From Gammaproteobacteria bacterium (GTDB lineage: Bacteria; Pseudomonadota; Gammaproteobacteria; Chromatiales; Sedimenticolaceae): a stretch of DNA of 25,890 nucleotides. The notes under the pieces are model-generated. The model worked only from the letters and a program-made list of their open reading frames with translations, was not told where the DNA came from and did no database searches. Of the stretch, positions 14,357 through 21,951 are shown piece by piece. Within the stretch, counting starts at the first letter, position 1. Every line of letters begins with the position of its first letter. The translations under genes were made by a program, and so were the position numbers. The stretch lies in the NCBI GenBank assembly GCA_020445165.1, contig JAGRHE010000020.1:1-25890 (forward strand), in the 5' to 3' direction.

Positions 14357-15900
14357 CGCCGGGTGGTGCACAAATGGCCGAAGACTGGCGCGAGCGTTAC
14401 CTGAAGCTGGCTGATGAGCACGAACGCAAGGATGGCGAGCGTGACGCGGTCGAACGCGAGCTGATTCGCCTCGTTACCCGTCTTTGTGTCGCGGTTTCCG
14501 GACTCGACCCTGCCCTGGATCCGCACCTGGAGCGTCTGCGCAAGGCTGCCAAGCGGGGCAGTGCGGCGCGCCTGCTGGAGCAGGCCGAAGAACTGGCCGA
14601 TGCCCTGGTGCATGTCAGCGAGGATCGGGTGCGCCCGGGTGTGTTGCAGCGCCTGCTGGAGTACAGCGGTCGTGATGCACGCAGCTCTGCTCAGGTCATG
14701 CAGCTGTGGGGGCGGGTTGCCAGCGATCCGGCGACCGCGTCCGATGCCGATCTCGATCGCCTGGCTGAGGTGCTGGGGCTCACATCCGCTGGGAACGCCT
14801 CACCGGTTGCGCAGTCTCGCGGATTGCTCACGCGCATCCTGGGTCGGCCGCGCGTATCCGGCCAGGCCTCGCAAAACCGGATGTTGGCTGATCTGCTCGA
14901 TTCGATGGAGTGGCCCGAAGCCCTCAGTGAATCGATCGATGCCTGCTGCAAGCGTCTCGAGTCGGACGACGATGATGCCTGGAGTGGCGTGCTGCGTGAG
15001 GTCGGTGAGCTGAGCATCGCCGCGATCACGAGGGCCGAAACGAGCGCCCGCGCAGCCCAATCCTTTCTCGCCGAACTCAACCAGCAACTCGAAAGCTTCG
15101 ACCTGTTCATGGTGGCCGAGGCTGGGCGTGGCGATGCTTCGCGCGCGGCGCGCGAAAAACTCGGACGCACCATGGATCACGAGGTCGAGAGCCTGTCCGA
15201 CACGGTGCGCGAGAGTGTCGACCTGGCACAGCTGCAGCGGGGTGTGCTGGGTAGCCTGCAACGCATGCAGGCGCATGTGCGTGAACACGTCGAGGACGAG
15301 AATCAGCGGCGCGCCGAGGCCGAGGCCGAGGCTGCGTCGTTGCGCAGCCGCTTGCACGAGCTGGAACGCGCAACCTTCGACCTGCGGCGTCAGGTCGCGC
15401 ACTCGGCCGAGCAGGCGATGTGCGACACGCTGACCGGTCTGCCCAACCGGCGTGCCTATGATGACCGCGTCGGTCAGGAACTGGCCCGCCTGCGCCGATT
15501 CGGCGAACCGTTGGCGTTGCTGGTGCTGGATGTCGACGACTTCAAGGCGATCAACGACACCTATGGCCACAAGGCCGGTGACAAGGCGCTGGTCACGCTC
15601 GCGCGCACCCTGTCTGACGGCCTGCGCGCGACCGACTTCGTCGCCCGATATGGTGGTGAGGAGTTCGTGCTTCTGTTGACCGGGGCCGGGCAGGATGACG
15701 CCGCGCGCCTCGCTGACACCTTGCGTGAGTCGGTCGCGGCGGCCGGACTGCATGCCAGCGGGCAGCCGGTGAAACTGACCGTCTCCGGCGGGCTGGCGAT
15801 GTTCGCACCGACGGACGCCGCCGATGCGGTGTTCGAGCGTGCCGACAAGGCCCTTTACGACGCCAAGCGCCAGGGCAAGAACCGCATCGTCGTCGCATGA
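14353..15900 (+). CDS. Soluble diguanylate cyclase (GGEEF), DgcH-like by position
   Basis: This 515-residue cytoplasmic GGDEF protein should make c-di-GMP. A long helical N-terminal region (1-340) without recognisable sensor domain ends in a coiled coil (QRRAEAEAEAASLRSRLHEL, about 317-336). The catalytic domain follows: CDTLTGLPNRRAYDD, VLDVDDFKAINDTYGHKAGD, then GGEEF at 434-438. RATD at 425-428 is an intact RxxD inhibitory site at the right distance, so product feedback is expected. The start ATG overlaps the EEP stop by four bases; an ATG at 14374 is an alternative. In P. aeruginosa the gene at this place is PA5487, called DgcH, as far as I recall; the match here is by order and architecture, not by alignment. 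Confidence 0.9.
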   Translation: MTPGGAQMAEDWRERYLKLADEHERKDGERDAVERELIRLVTRLCVAVSGLDPALDPHLERLRKAAKRGSAARLLEQAEELADALVHVSEDRVRPGVLQRLLEYSGRDARSSAQVMQLWGRVASDPATASDADLDRLAEVLGLTSAGNASPVAQSRGLLTRILGRPRVSGQASQNRMLADLLDSMEWPEALSESIDACCKRLESDDDDAWSGVLREVGELSIAAITRAETSARAAQSFLAELNQQLESFDLFMVAEAGRGDASRAAREKLGRTMDHEVESLSDTVRESVDLAQLQRGVLGSLQRMQAHVREHVEDENQRRAEAEAEAASLRSRLHELERATFDLRRQVAHSAEQAMCDTLTGLPNRRAYDDRVGQELARLRRFGEPLALLVLDVDDFKAINDTYGHKAGDKALVTLARTLSDGLRATDFVARYGGEEFVLLLTGAGQDDAARLADTLRESVAAAGLHASGQPVKLTVSGGLAMFAPTDAADAVFERADKALYDAKRQGKNRIVVA

Positions 15901-15927
15901 GTCGACCCGGCTGAGTCCGACAGGCTG

Positions 15928-16491
15928 CTATCGGTCCAGGTAGCCGGCCCAGGCATACTGCCACGGCAGTCCGCCGGTCTGTTCCAGCTCGTGCAGCAAC
16001 AGGTCGCTCGGGCTTGCCTCGCCGGGATAAACGTTGCGCAGTTCGATCAGTAGGCGCCCACCGATTGCGTGCCTGCGCCAATCGAGGCGGACTGCAGTCC
16101 AGTCCGTATGACAGGCGCGGCAGTGCGCCTGTCTGTCACCTTTTTGCCAAGCCTCCAGCTGGCCGCGCCAGTCGTCGAAGCGGGCCCGGCATTGCGGGCA
16201 GCGCGGTTTGACCGTGTTCGGCCCGGTGACCAGGCGCGGCGTGCTGAACGGGCCGTGCACCGCCACGTGACAGAACTGGCGGCTGCCGTCGGCCGGAGGC
16301 TGCATGACCAGGTGTGGTGAGCAGCCGGCGAACACCACGTGGTGGGGAAACCCTGCGCCGGCGGCGAAGGTACTTTCGTCGAGTGCGGCGGCGGTGATCT
16401 CCATGCGCGCCAGCAGGTCGAGAATCGGCGCCTTTTCCGGGCTCGTGAACGGGTCATTCGGTGCGAGGTACAGGCTGGTCAGATAACTCAT
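15928..16491 (-). CDS. Zinc-ribbon protein of unknown function (187 aa)
   Basis: I do not recognise this family by name. The ATG at 16491 gives MSYLTSLYLAPNDPFTSPEK; an upstream extension to 16557 seems unlikely. The C-terminal half has two CxxC pairs, CPQC (98-101) and CRAC (124-127), spaced 22 residues apart, which together make a probable four-Cys zinc ribbon. Two further Cys lie at 57 and 74. The N-terminal part has His-rich turns (FPHHVVFAGCSPH). There is no signal peptide or membrane segment, so it is probably cytoplasmic. It is convergent with the GGEEF gene and divergent from yidD. It could be a metal-binding or nucleic-acid-binding protein; nothing here decides. Confidence 0.75.
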   Translation of the reverse strand: MSYLTSLYLAPNDPFTSPEKAPILDLLARMEITAAALDESTFAAGAGFPHHVVFAGCSPHLVMQPPADGSRQFCHVAVHGPFSTPRLVTGPNTVKPRCPQCRARFDDWRGQLEAWQKGDRQAHCRACHTDWTAVRLDWRRHAIGGRLLIELRNVYPGEASPSDLLLHELEQTGGLPWQYAWAGYLDR

Positions 16492-16549
16492 CGCCGCGAT
16501 GGTGTCGCACTGGCCGCCAGCGGGCAAGCAGGTCGATGCGCGGTATGAT

Positions 16550-16576
16550 GGACGCACTTCCTGCGGCAGTGCGTCC
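16550..16576. repeat. 9-bp inverted repeat upstream of yidD
   Basis: GGACGCACT (16550-16558) and AGTGCGTCC (16568-16576) are a perfect 9-bp inverted repeat with a 9-nt loop, in the divergent region between the zinc-ribbon gene and yidD. A -10-like GATAAT (16591-16596) follows, nine bases before the yidD ATG, too close to use as its promoter with a normal leader. The repeat may be an operator or a leader hairpin. Confidence 0.4.
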
Positions 16577-16604
16577 GCGCCTGGCTCTGCGATAATCCCG
16601 AATC

Positions 16605-16844
16605 ATGTTCAAGACCCTGATGCTCAAGCTGGTTCGTGGCTACCAGCTGCTGGTCAGCCCCTTGCTCGGCAACAATTGCCGGTACATGCCCAGTTGTTCC
16701 GCCTACACCCTGGAGGCGATCGAAAAATGGGGCCCCTGGCGTGGCCTTTGGATGGGCCTGCGTCGTGTCGGGCGCTGCCATCCGTTCCACGAGGGTGGCT
16801 ACGACCCTGTGCCTGATCCGCCCGAACATGACCGGCATGCCTGA
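16605..16844 (+). CDS. yidD: Membrane protein insertion efficiency factor YidD
   Basis: YidD is a small membrane-associated protein that helps the YidC/Sec machinery insert inner-membrane proteins. The 79-residue product has the family's amphipathic N-terminus (MFKTLMLKLVRGYQLLVSPL), then CRYMPSCSAYTLEAI with Cys 25 and 31, then GRCHPFHEGGYDPVP with Cys 58; all three Cys are family-typical. Length and sequence are normal. The usual place of yidD is between rnpA and yidC; here neither rpmH, rnpA nor yidC is near. Instead the next gene overlaps its 3' end by 17 bases, so the two are likely coupled. This may be a relocated or second copy. Confidence 0.93.
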   Translation: MFKTLMLKLVRGYQLLVSPLLGNNCRYMPSCSAYTLEAIEKWGPWRGLWMGLRRVGRCHPFHEGGYDPVPDPPEHDRHA

Positions 16845-17883
16845 GTCCCTGCCGGCGCAGCTGCGCTCAACGGATCAACTGCAGCAGGCATTCGCCGCCG
16901 GCCTGGGCGGGATGCTGGATGCCGATGTGCTGGGCGGCTTCATACTGGTGCTGGCCAATGCCTGTCATGACAGCGTCCTGTTCGAGCGCCTTGCGCCGTC
17001 TCTGCGCGCAGCCCATGCGCGCTGGTGCGAACGTTTCGACCGCGACGACCCGCTCGCGTTGAACGCGGCGGCCGACGATGTCGAGGTGTTCCAGCGGGTG
17101 CGTGCATTGGGCTTCGATGCGCTGCCGCTGACCGACTGGCGCGATGTCGGGTCGTGGCGGCTCCAGTTCAATGCCCTGCGCGCCCTGCGGCCGCCGCGCA
17201 ACAGCCAGGCCCGCATCGAGAGTCTGCAGCGTCCATTCGACGGCGCCGGGTTTCACTTCAACAAGCCGTTCCTGCGGCGCGAGATATTCTGGGAAGGCGT
17301 GCTGGCGGGAATACCGCTGCGCCTGCTGTACAACAAGTTCCCGTTTGCCGAGATGCACGGGCTGCTGGTCCCGGAGCCGGACGCCTGCCATGCCCAGTTT
17401 CTCACCCGGGCTGCGCATATGATCGCCTGGAACACGCTCGACGTGCTGGCGCCCGCATTGCCTGGCGTCGGGCTGGGCTTCAACGCCATCGGTGCGCTGG
17501 CATCGGTCAATCACCTGCATTTCCAGATGTTCGTGAACAGCGCCGGCGGATACCCGATCGAATCGGGTGCCTGGCGCCACAATGGTGGCCAACTCGACTA
17601 TCCGCTGCCGGTGCGGCGCTTCGACGACCCGGCTGCAGCCTGGGACATGATCGAGACACTGCATGCGCGCGAACAGGCCTACAACCTCGTCTACCGTCCC
17701 GGCCTGGTGTTCGTGGTGCCGCGTGCGATGCAGGGAAGCTACCGCCAGGATGAATGGAGTGCGGGTTTCGCCTGGTCGGAGATCGCGGGGGTGATTACGC
17801 TGTTCGACAAGGACGCATTCTCGTCACTGAATGCGCAAGCGATCGAGCGTGCGTACCGGCAGATCCGGCCGCAAGCTGTCTGA
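16828..17883 (+). CDS. HIT-superfamily nucleotide phosphorylase/transferase-like protein
   Basis: This 351-residue protein belongs to the HIT superfamily branch that includes GalT, Ap4A phosphorylase and the GDP-hexose phosphorylases (plant VTC2, animal GDPGP1). The key motif is NHLHFQ (about 228-233), an HxHxQ triad in which the second His is the nucleophile in relatives. It is framed by LLYNKFPFAEMHGLLVPEPD, where HIT proteins contact the nucleotide, and FNAIGALASVNHLHFQMF, which recalls the GDP-galactose phosphorylases. A nucleotide-sugar or dinucleotide substrate is therefore likely but not determined. The ATG at 16828 is used; an in-frame ATG at 16837 is equally possible. Both starts lie inside yidD, implying translational coupling. 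No signal peptide or membrane segment is seen. Confidence 0.75.
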   Translation: MTGMPESLPAQLRSTDQLQQAFAAGLGGMLDADVLGGFILVLANACHDSVLFERLAPSLRAAHARWCERFDRDDPLALNAAADDVEVFQRVRALGFDALPLTDWRDVGSWRLQFNALRALRPPRNSQARIESLQRPFDGAGFHFNKPFLRREIFWEGVLAGIPLRLLYNKFPFAEMHGLLVPEPDACHAQFLTRAAHMIAWNTLDVLAPALPGVGLGFNAIGALASVNHLHFQMFVNSAGGYPIESGAWRHNGGQLDYPLPVRRFDDPAAAWDMIETLHAREQAYNLVYRPGLVFVVPRAMQGSYRQDEWSAGFAWSEIAGVITLFDKDAFSSLNAQAIERAYRQIRPQAV

Positions 17884-17890
17884 CGGCCGT

Positions 17891-18094
17891 TCAGGCCTTG
17901 ACGTCGATCTGCTGCCCGAGGCGGGCACCGGGATCCGGCATGCTTTGCGCCACCGAATCGATCAGCTGGGTTGCCTGTGCGGCCTGGATGTCCATCGCCT
18001 TGCGCAGCACCGACACCGTCACCGCGTCACCATTCTGGGTGGCGCCGTTGCCGATCTGTTGCAGCAGGCTGGAAGGGATCGAGGATATGTCCAT
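17891..18094 (-). CDS. YjfB family putative motility protein (67 aa)
   Basis: The short protein MDISSIPSSLLQQIGNGATQ with VSVLRKAMDIQAAQATQLID matches the YjfB family (putative motility protein), small proteins often found near flagellar or chemotaxis genes; their role is not established. It has no Cys, no signal peptide and no membrane helix, and the helix pair around AMDIQAAQATQLI is the conserved core. The start ATG at 18094 fits the family N-terminus, yet no ribosome binding site is visible. A sigma-28-like element lies immediately upstream. The gene follows htpX on the same strand with about 130 bases between and is convergent with the HIT-family gene, seven bases away. Confidence 0.82.
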   Translation of the reverse strand: MDISSIPSSLLQQIGNGATQNGDAVTVSVLRKAMDIQAAQATQLIDSVAQSMPDPGARLGQQIDVKA

Positions 18095-18101
18095 GCGTGC
18101 A

Positions 18102-18128
18102 GAAGCGGCCGCATGGGTGATTGCTTGA
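18102..18128 (-). promoter_or_regulatory. Possible sigma-28 promoter of the YjfB gene
   Basis: On the minus strand TCAAGCAA (18121-18128) is followed by 11 bases and GCCGCTTC (18102-18109). The TCAAG and GCCG cores fit flagellar promoters, but only 9 of 16 positions match the E. coli consensus and the element ends seven bases before the ATG, which would give an almost leaderless mRNA. Confidence 0.3.
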
Positions 18129-18143
18129 ACAGGCTGTGAACGC

Positions 18144-18178
18144 CTTTCCCGGCCGGCGATTTGAATTCACCGGGAAAG
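18144..18178. repeat. 9-bp inverted repeat between htpX and the YjfB gene
   Basis: CTTTCCCGG (18144-18152) and CCGGGAAAG (18170-18178) are perfect complements separated by 17 bases. It lies about 45 bases after the htpX stop and could end the htpX message as a long-loop hairpin, though no T-tract follows on the minus strand. Confidence 0.4.
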
Positions 18179-18223
18179 CGGCGCGGCCGGGTCTGCATGA
18201 CCACGGCCACGCTGCATGCGCTG

Positions 18224-19096
18224 TCAGGCGGCGCGTTGCAGGGCAGCAATACGCTCTTCGAGCGGCGGGTGACTGGCGAACAGTTCCTTCAGCCCCTTGC
18301 CGGTGATGCCGAATGCCGCCATCTCGTCGGGCAACGGCTGCGGCGCATGCGCATTTTGCAGCTTGCGCAGGGCCGAGATCATCTTCTGTCGTCCGGCCAG
18401 GCTGGCGCCGCCGGCGTCGGCCCGGTATTCGCGCCAGCGCGAGAACCACATCACGATGATCGAGGCCAGGATGCCGAGCACGAATTGCGCGACCATGGAA
18501 ACGATCCAGAACGCCGGGCCGTGGCCGCGTTCGACCTTGAACACGACGCGGTCGACGACGTGACCAATCACGCGTGACAGGAACACCACGAAGGTGTTGA
18601 CGACACCCTGGATCAGCGCCAGCGTGACCATGTCACCGTTGGCGACATGACTGATCTCGTGCGCCAGAACCGCTTCCACCTCGTCGTGATTCATGGTCTG
18701 CAATAGCCCGGTGCTGACCGCAACCAGCGCGTCGTTCTTGTTCCATCCGGTTGCGAACGCGTTCGGGCCGCCTTCGAAGATGCCGACTTCAGGCATCTTG
18801 ATGCCGGCCGCCTGCGCCTGCTGCTGGACCGTGTTCAGCAGCCACATCTCGTCCTGGTTCTGCGGCTGCTCAATCAGGTGCACGCCCATGCTCTTCTTGG
18901 CCATGAACTTGGACATGAACAGCGAAATCAACGAGCCGGAAAAGCCGATCACCGCCGAGTAGATGAGCAGTGCGTTCATGTCGAGATCAACGCCGTTCTG
19001 CGCCAGGATTCCGTCGAGGCCCAGCAGGCGGAAGGTCACGCTGATCAGCGCAATGATGGCGATGTTGGTACCCAGGAACAGCAGGATGCGCAGCAT
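18224..19096 (-). CDS. htpX: Inner-membrane zinc metalloprotease HtpX
   Basis: HtpX is an M48 zinc protease that degrades damaged inner-membrane proteins together with FtsH. The 290-residue protein has two N-terminal helices (about 4-22 and 42-62), then the catalytic domain with HEISH (146-150), whose two His bind zinc and whose Glu is catalytic. The third ligand is the Glu of [10 protein letters not shown] (223). Two further hydrophobic segments (about 155-182 and 195-218) lie between. Length and motif spacing are normal. The ATG at 19096 ([10 protein letters not shown]) is the family start. It is transcribed on the minus strand downstream of the YbaN-type gene with about 60 bases between. 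Stress control is usual for the family, but I saw no clear promoter. Confidence 0.96.
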   Translation of the reverse strand: MLRILLFLGTNIAIIALISVTFRLLGLDGILAQNGVDLDMNALLIYSAVIGFSGSLISLFMSKFMAKKSMGVHLIEQPQNQDEMWLLNTVQQQAQAAGIKMPEVGIFEGGPNAFATGWNKNDALVAVSTGLLQTMNHDEVEAVLAHEISHVANGDMVTLALIQGVVNTFVVFLSRVIGHVVDRVVFKVERGHGPAFWIVSMVAQFVLGILASIIVMWFSRWREYRADAGGASLAGRQKMISALRKLQNAHAPQPLPDEMAAFGITGKGLKELFASHPPLEERIAALQRAA

Positions 19097-19157
19097 GGCG
19101 GCATTCTCCGGTGCGAAAAGACGACTGGCCGGAATGTGCGGTCAGGCGAGGCCAAAA

Positions 19158-19616
19158 TCAAGTGCGTACGGTCTGCTCGTCCCGGGTTTTGAGTACGGGA
19201 ATGTGCGCGATGTAGATGGCCACGCCGGCGATGCAGATACCGCCGATGATCGCGGTCCACGAGAACGGACCGAAAACGTAGGCGGTAAAGGCGTAAGACG
19301 CGGCCAGGGCCAGGAATGCGATGCGCTTGGCCCGCCGTGGCATCGCGTGGTGCTCTTCCCAGGCACGTACCGCCTCGCCGAAGTGGGCATGTTCGCGCAG
19401 CCAGGCGTGCCAGCGTGGTGACGAACGCGCGAACGCCCAGGCGGCAATCAACAGGAATACCGTGGTTGGCAGCAGGGGAAGGAAAGCTCCGAGCGTGCCC
19501 AAAGCGATGCATAGCCAGCCCAGCGTTATGTAGAGCACGCGTGAGCGCCCGGCCGATCCCGGCGTGGATCCGGGCGCCTCGTTCCTGCTGCTGTCCTCCG
19601 GTCGCGGTAGGCTCAT
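19158..19616 (-). CDS. YbaN-type (DUF454) inner-membrane protein
   Basis: This is a small inner-membrane protein of the DUF454/YbaN family, whose function is unknown. After a polar N-terminus of about 30 residues come the conserved LGWLCIALGTLGAFLPLLPT and TVFLLIAAWAFARSSPRWH, then KRIAFLALAASYAFTAYVFG and a last hydrophobic segment (WTAIIGGICIAGVAIYIAHI): about four helices in all. The LPLLPTTVFLLIAAWAFARSS block is the family signature. The ATG at 19616 (MSLPRPEDSS) is preferred; the open frame continues to 19679. No strong ribosome site is visible. htpX lies downstream on the same strand and both serve the inner membrane, so cotranscription is possible. Confidence 0.85.
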   Translation of the reverse strand: MSLPRPEDSSRNEAPGSTPGSAGRSRVLYITLGWLCIALGTLGAFLPLLPTTVFLLIAAWAFARSSPRWHAWLREHAHFGEAVRAWEEHHAMPRRAKRIAFLALAASYAFTAYVFGPFSWTAIIGGICIAGVAIYIAHIPVLKTRDEQTVRT

Positions 19617-20002
19617 CGTTATATCTGCGGACGTGGTTGGCAGTAGGTTAACGGTTCGCGGCGGCGCCTGCTTGAGCACTCCGGCCGCTGCCGCGTCGCA
19701 TCTGACGCGACATTACCATACGCCCTGACGGCGTCAGCAACTCTACGGCAGCGGCGCGGCATGCCCACGTTGCGGAACTCTTCGTGATTGGACCGGTCAC
19801 ACGCTGGGCAGGGTTGAGATTGTCCCGGCCTGCAAACTTGATATGCGTTAAGAACAGACGTGCCGAACTGCGGTCGTCGGCCGACCTCGGCTCGACGAGA
19901 GGGGAAATACGTCTTAAATTACGCGCCGTGCCGGTAAAACCGCCCATTCGCTGCACAAGGTGGCTGGTGCCCAAGGTCCGATTCAACACAAGGAAACTCT
20001 CA
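19617..20002. other. 386-base intergenic region between divergent genes
   Basis: No supported gene is seen here. The region holds the control sequences of the YbaN-type gene (minus) and the EF-hand gene (plus). Two short dyads occur: CGCGTC/GACGCG (19692-19709, 6-nt loop) and CTGACG/CGTCAG (19725-19737, one central base). Near 19814-19845 TTGAGA and TTGATA suggest a weak promoter towards the EF-hand gene, with an 18-base spacer. Its size leaves room for a small RNA, but I see no terminator to define one. Confidence 0.5.
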
Positions 20003-20236
20003 ATGAAATCTAAACAGATGATTCTCGCGGCGGCTGCCGCTCTGCTGGCTTCCAGCGTTGCTTTCGCTGCCCCGGTGAAGTTCGCCAAGGCCGATGCCAA
20101 CGGTGATGGCTTCGTCGATGCCACCGAGTTTGCAGCCAGCGGCATGACCAAGAAGATGGAAAAGCTGGACAAGAACGGCGACGGCAAGCTCGATAAGAAA
20201 GAGTATTCCGCCGGTCTGGACGAAGACTGCGCTTAA
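20003..20236 (+). CDS. Secreted EF-hand protein (77 aa)
   Basis: This is a small periplasmic Ca2+-binding protein. Residues 1-22 form a signal peptide (MKSKQMILAAAAALLASS onward, cut near AFA-AP). Two EF-hand loops follow, DANGDGFVDATE and DKNGDGKLDKKE, both with a complete set of ligands, including the Glu at position 12. The protein ends DEDCA with a single Cys. The ATG at 20003 has AAGGAAA about seven bases upstream; the longer open frame to 19784 has no support. It is the second secreted EF-hand gene in the window, but shorter than the one at 7345 and without its Gln/Met-rich tail. A tandem stem-loop pair follows. Ca2+ buffering or sensing in the envelope is the likely role. Confidence 0.9.
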   Translation: MKSKQMILAAAAALLASSVAFAAPVKFAKADANGDGFVDATEFAASGMTKKMEKLDKNGDGKLDKKEYSAGLDEDCA

Positions 20237-20245
20237 GCGCTGGAT

Positions 20246-20299
20246 GACGGCCTGCGGGCCGTCGCCGTGCTGAATGAAGGCCCCGCCACGCGGGGCCTT
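20246..20299 (+). terminator. Tandem stem-loops after the EF-hand gene
   Basis: Two hairpins follow the stop: GACGGCC/GGCCGTC with a 4-nt loop (20246-20263) and AAGGCCCCGC/GCGGGGCCTT with a 3-nt loop (20277-20299). The second is a perfect 10-bp stem; the A at its base and T after it give partial U-tract character, though the tail reads CGTCGTTTC. Together they probably end the EF-hand message. Confidence 0.7.
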
Positions 20300-20425
20300 C
20301 GTCGTTTCGGTGCCGGCAGGTCGGTGCCGGCAGGGTAGATCCGATTGAGCCGTGCCCGGCGGGGCGGATATTCTCGCCTCTGTTCAATTGCGCGCGGCTC
20401 CACCCGTTTTCCGACTGGCATTGCT

Positions 20426-21784
20426 ATGACACAACTTCCCCCGTTTGAGTCGTCGGGCAAGGCGTCGGAAGACACACTCGGCCAACTGTACAACCTGATC
20501 ACTGGCGATGAGGACGCGCGCGTCTGCAGGGATATCCCGCCGGAGTCCTGCCACGATCAGCCACGTAATTTCTTCGCCTATCTCGGCGCCAACACCCTGA
20601 ACAAGGTGGCTGATGAGCTGAGCAGTGCCAAGCTGGTCCTGCCCTGGATGCTGGGTGCGCTGGGTGCGCCGGCGGCATTTACCGGTTTCCTGGTGCCGAT
20701 TCGCGAATCCGGCGTGCTGCTGCCGCAGATGGCCGTGGCTGCCTACGTGCGACGCATGCCGCAACGCAAGCCGGTCTGGCTGCTCGGCGCACTGTTGTCG
20801 GCCCTGGCACTGGTCGGCATGGCGGCAGCGGCGATGTGGCTCGACGGCGCGACTGCGGGCGCTGCCGTGATCGGATTGCTGGTCGTCTACAGCCTGGCGC
20901 GTGGACTGTGCTCGGTATCGGCCAAGGATGTGCTCGGCAAGACCGTGTCGAAGAGCCGGCGCGGGCGGCTCATGGGCTGGAGCGCGGCAGCCGGTGGCGT
21001 GCTGACGCTCGCACTGGGGCTCTGGTTGACGGGCGTCTCTTTCGATGATGCCGGGCGCGAGATCTTTGCCGTGATGCTGTTCGGTGCCGCGATGTTGTGG
21101 CTGATCGCGTTGGTTCTGTTCGGCAGTATCCTGGAACAGCCCGGTTCGACAGAAGGGGGAGGCAACGCTCTGCAGGTTGCGCGCGAAAATCTCCGCCTGC
21201 TGCGCGATGACCAGCCCTTTCGCCAGTTCGTATTCGGACGCACCTCCATGCTGGCCGTCGCGCTGGCGCCGCCGTTCTACGTGCTGCTGGCGCAGCAGTC
21301 GGCGGCGGGTGATCTTGCCGGCCTTGGCATGCTGGTCATTGCCAGTGGGCTGGCAGCCGCGATCAGTTCGCCGATTTGGGGTGTGCTCGGCGACCGCTCT
21401 AGCCGCACGGTCATGGCGCTGGGCGCCGCCGGTGCGGGCGTACTCGGGATTGTTGTCAGTCTTGCCGCCTATTCCGACGCATCCTGGCTGAAGCACGGCT
21501 GGGTGCATGCGCTCATCTTCATGCTGCTGATCATCATGCACAGCGGTGTGCGCCTGGGACGCAAGGTCTACCTGGTCGATATGGCCAACGAACAGAACCG
21601 CGCGGCCTATGTCGCCGTATCCAACAGCGTGATCGGCGTGATGATGCTCCTGGGTGGCCTGGTCGGCCTGCTCGGCGACTGGTTGGGCGTGGTCGCGGTG
21701 ATCGCATTGCTGTCGGTCTGGTCGATGTTGGCCGCAGTCGGTGCCCTGCGCCTGCGCGAGGTGAGTGCGGACGGCGGGACGTGA
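20426..21784 (+). CDS. MFS transporter (452 aa)
   Basis: This is an inner-membrane major facilitator protein with a soluble N-terminal stretch of about 45 residues (ending CHDQPRNFFAYLGANTLNKV) and about 12 hydrophobic segments. A loop of the first half reads VSKSRRGRLMGW and the second half has GVLGDRSSRTVMA, an MFS motif-A-like loop. ANEQNRAAYVAVSNSVIGVM near the end recalls permeases in which this helix lines the channel. The substrate is not predictable. The ATG at 20426 is preferred; the open frame upstream is Arg-rich and overlaps the terminator region. It differs from the MFS protein at 3279 in its N-terminal extension. It has no obvious partner gene. Confidence 0.82.
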   Translation: MTQLPPFESSGKASEDTLGQLYNLITGDEDARVCRDIPPESCHDQPRNFFAYLGANTLNKVADELSSAKLVLPWMLGALGAPAAFTGFLVPIRESGVLLPQMAVAAYVRRMPQRKPVWLLGALLSALALVGMAAAAMWLDGATAGAAVIGLLVVYSLARGLCSVSAKDVLGKTVSKSRRGRLMGWSAAAGGVLTLALGLWLTGVSFDDAGREIFAVMLFGAAMLWLIALVLFGSILEQPGSTEGGGNALQVARENLRLLRDDQPFRQFVFGRTSMLAVALAPPFYVLLAQQSAAGDLAGLGMLVIASGLAAAISSPIWGVLGDRSSRTVMALGAAGAGVLGIVVSLAAYSDASWLKHGWVHALIFMLLIIMHSGVRLGRKVYLVDMANEQNRAAYVAVSNSVIGVMMLLGGLVGLLGDWLGVVAVIALLSVWSMLAAVGALRLREVSADGGT

Positions 21785-21951
21785 TGGCCCGGCGCTTGGT
21801 TCACCGGGTACAGCTTTCCCTGTAATCATCCCGCCATCTCCGCCAGCTCGCACCGACCGTACCCGGTTCCCGCCGGGTGATGATGTGACTTTGCGCCGGG
21901 CGCCGGCGTCCAACAGCCAATCGAATCGCATCCGGACCCGGAGGCCGACGC

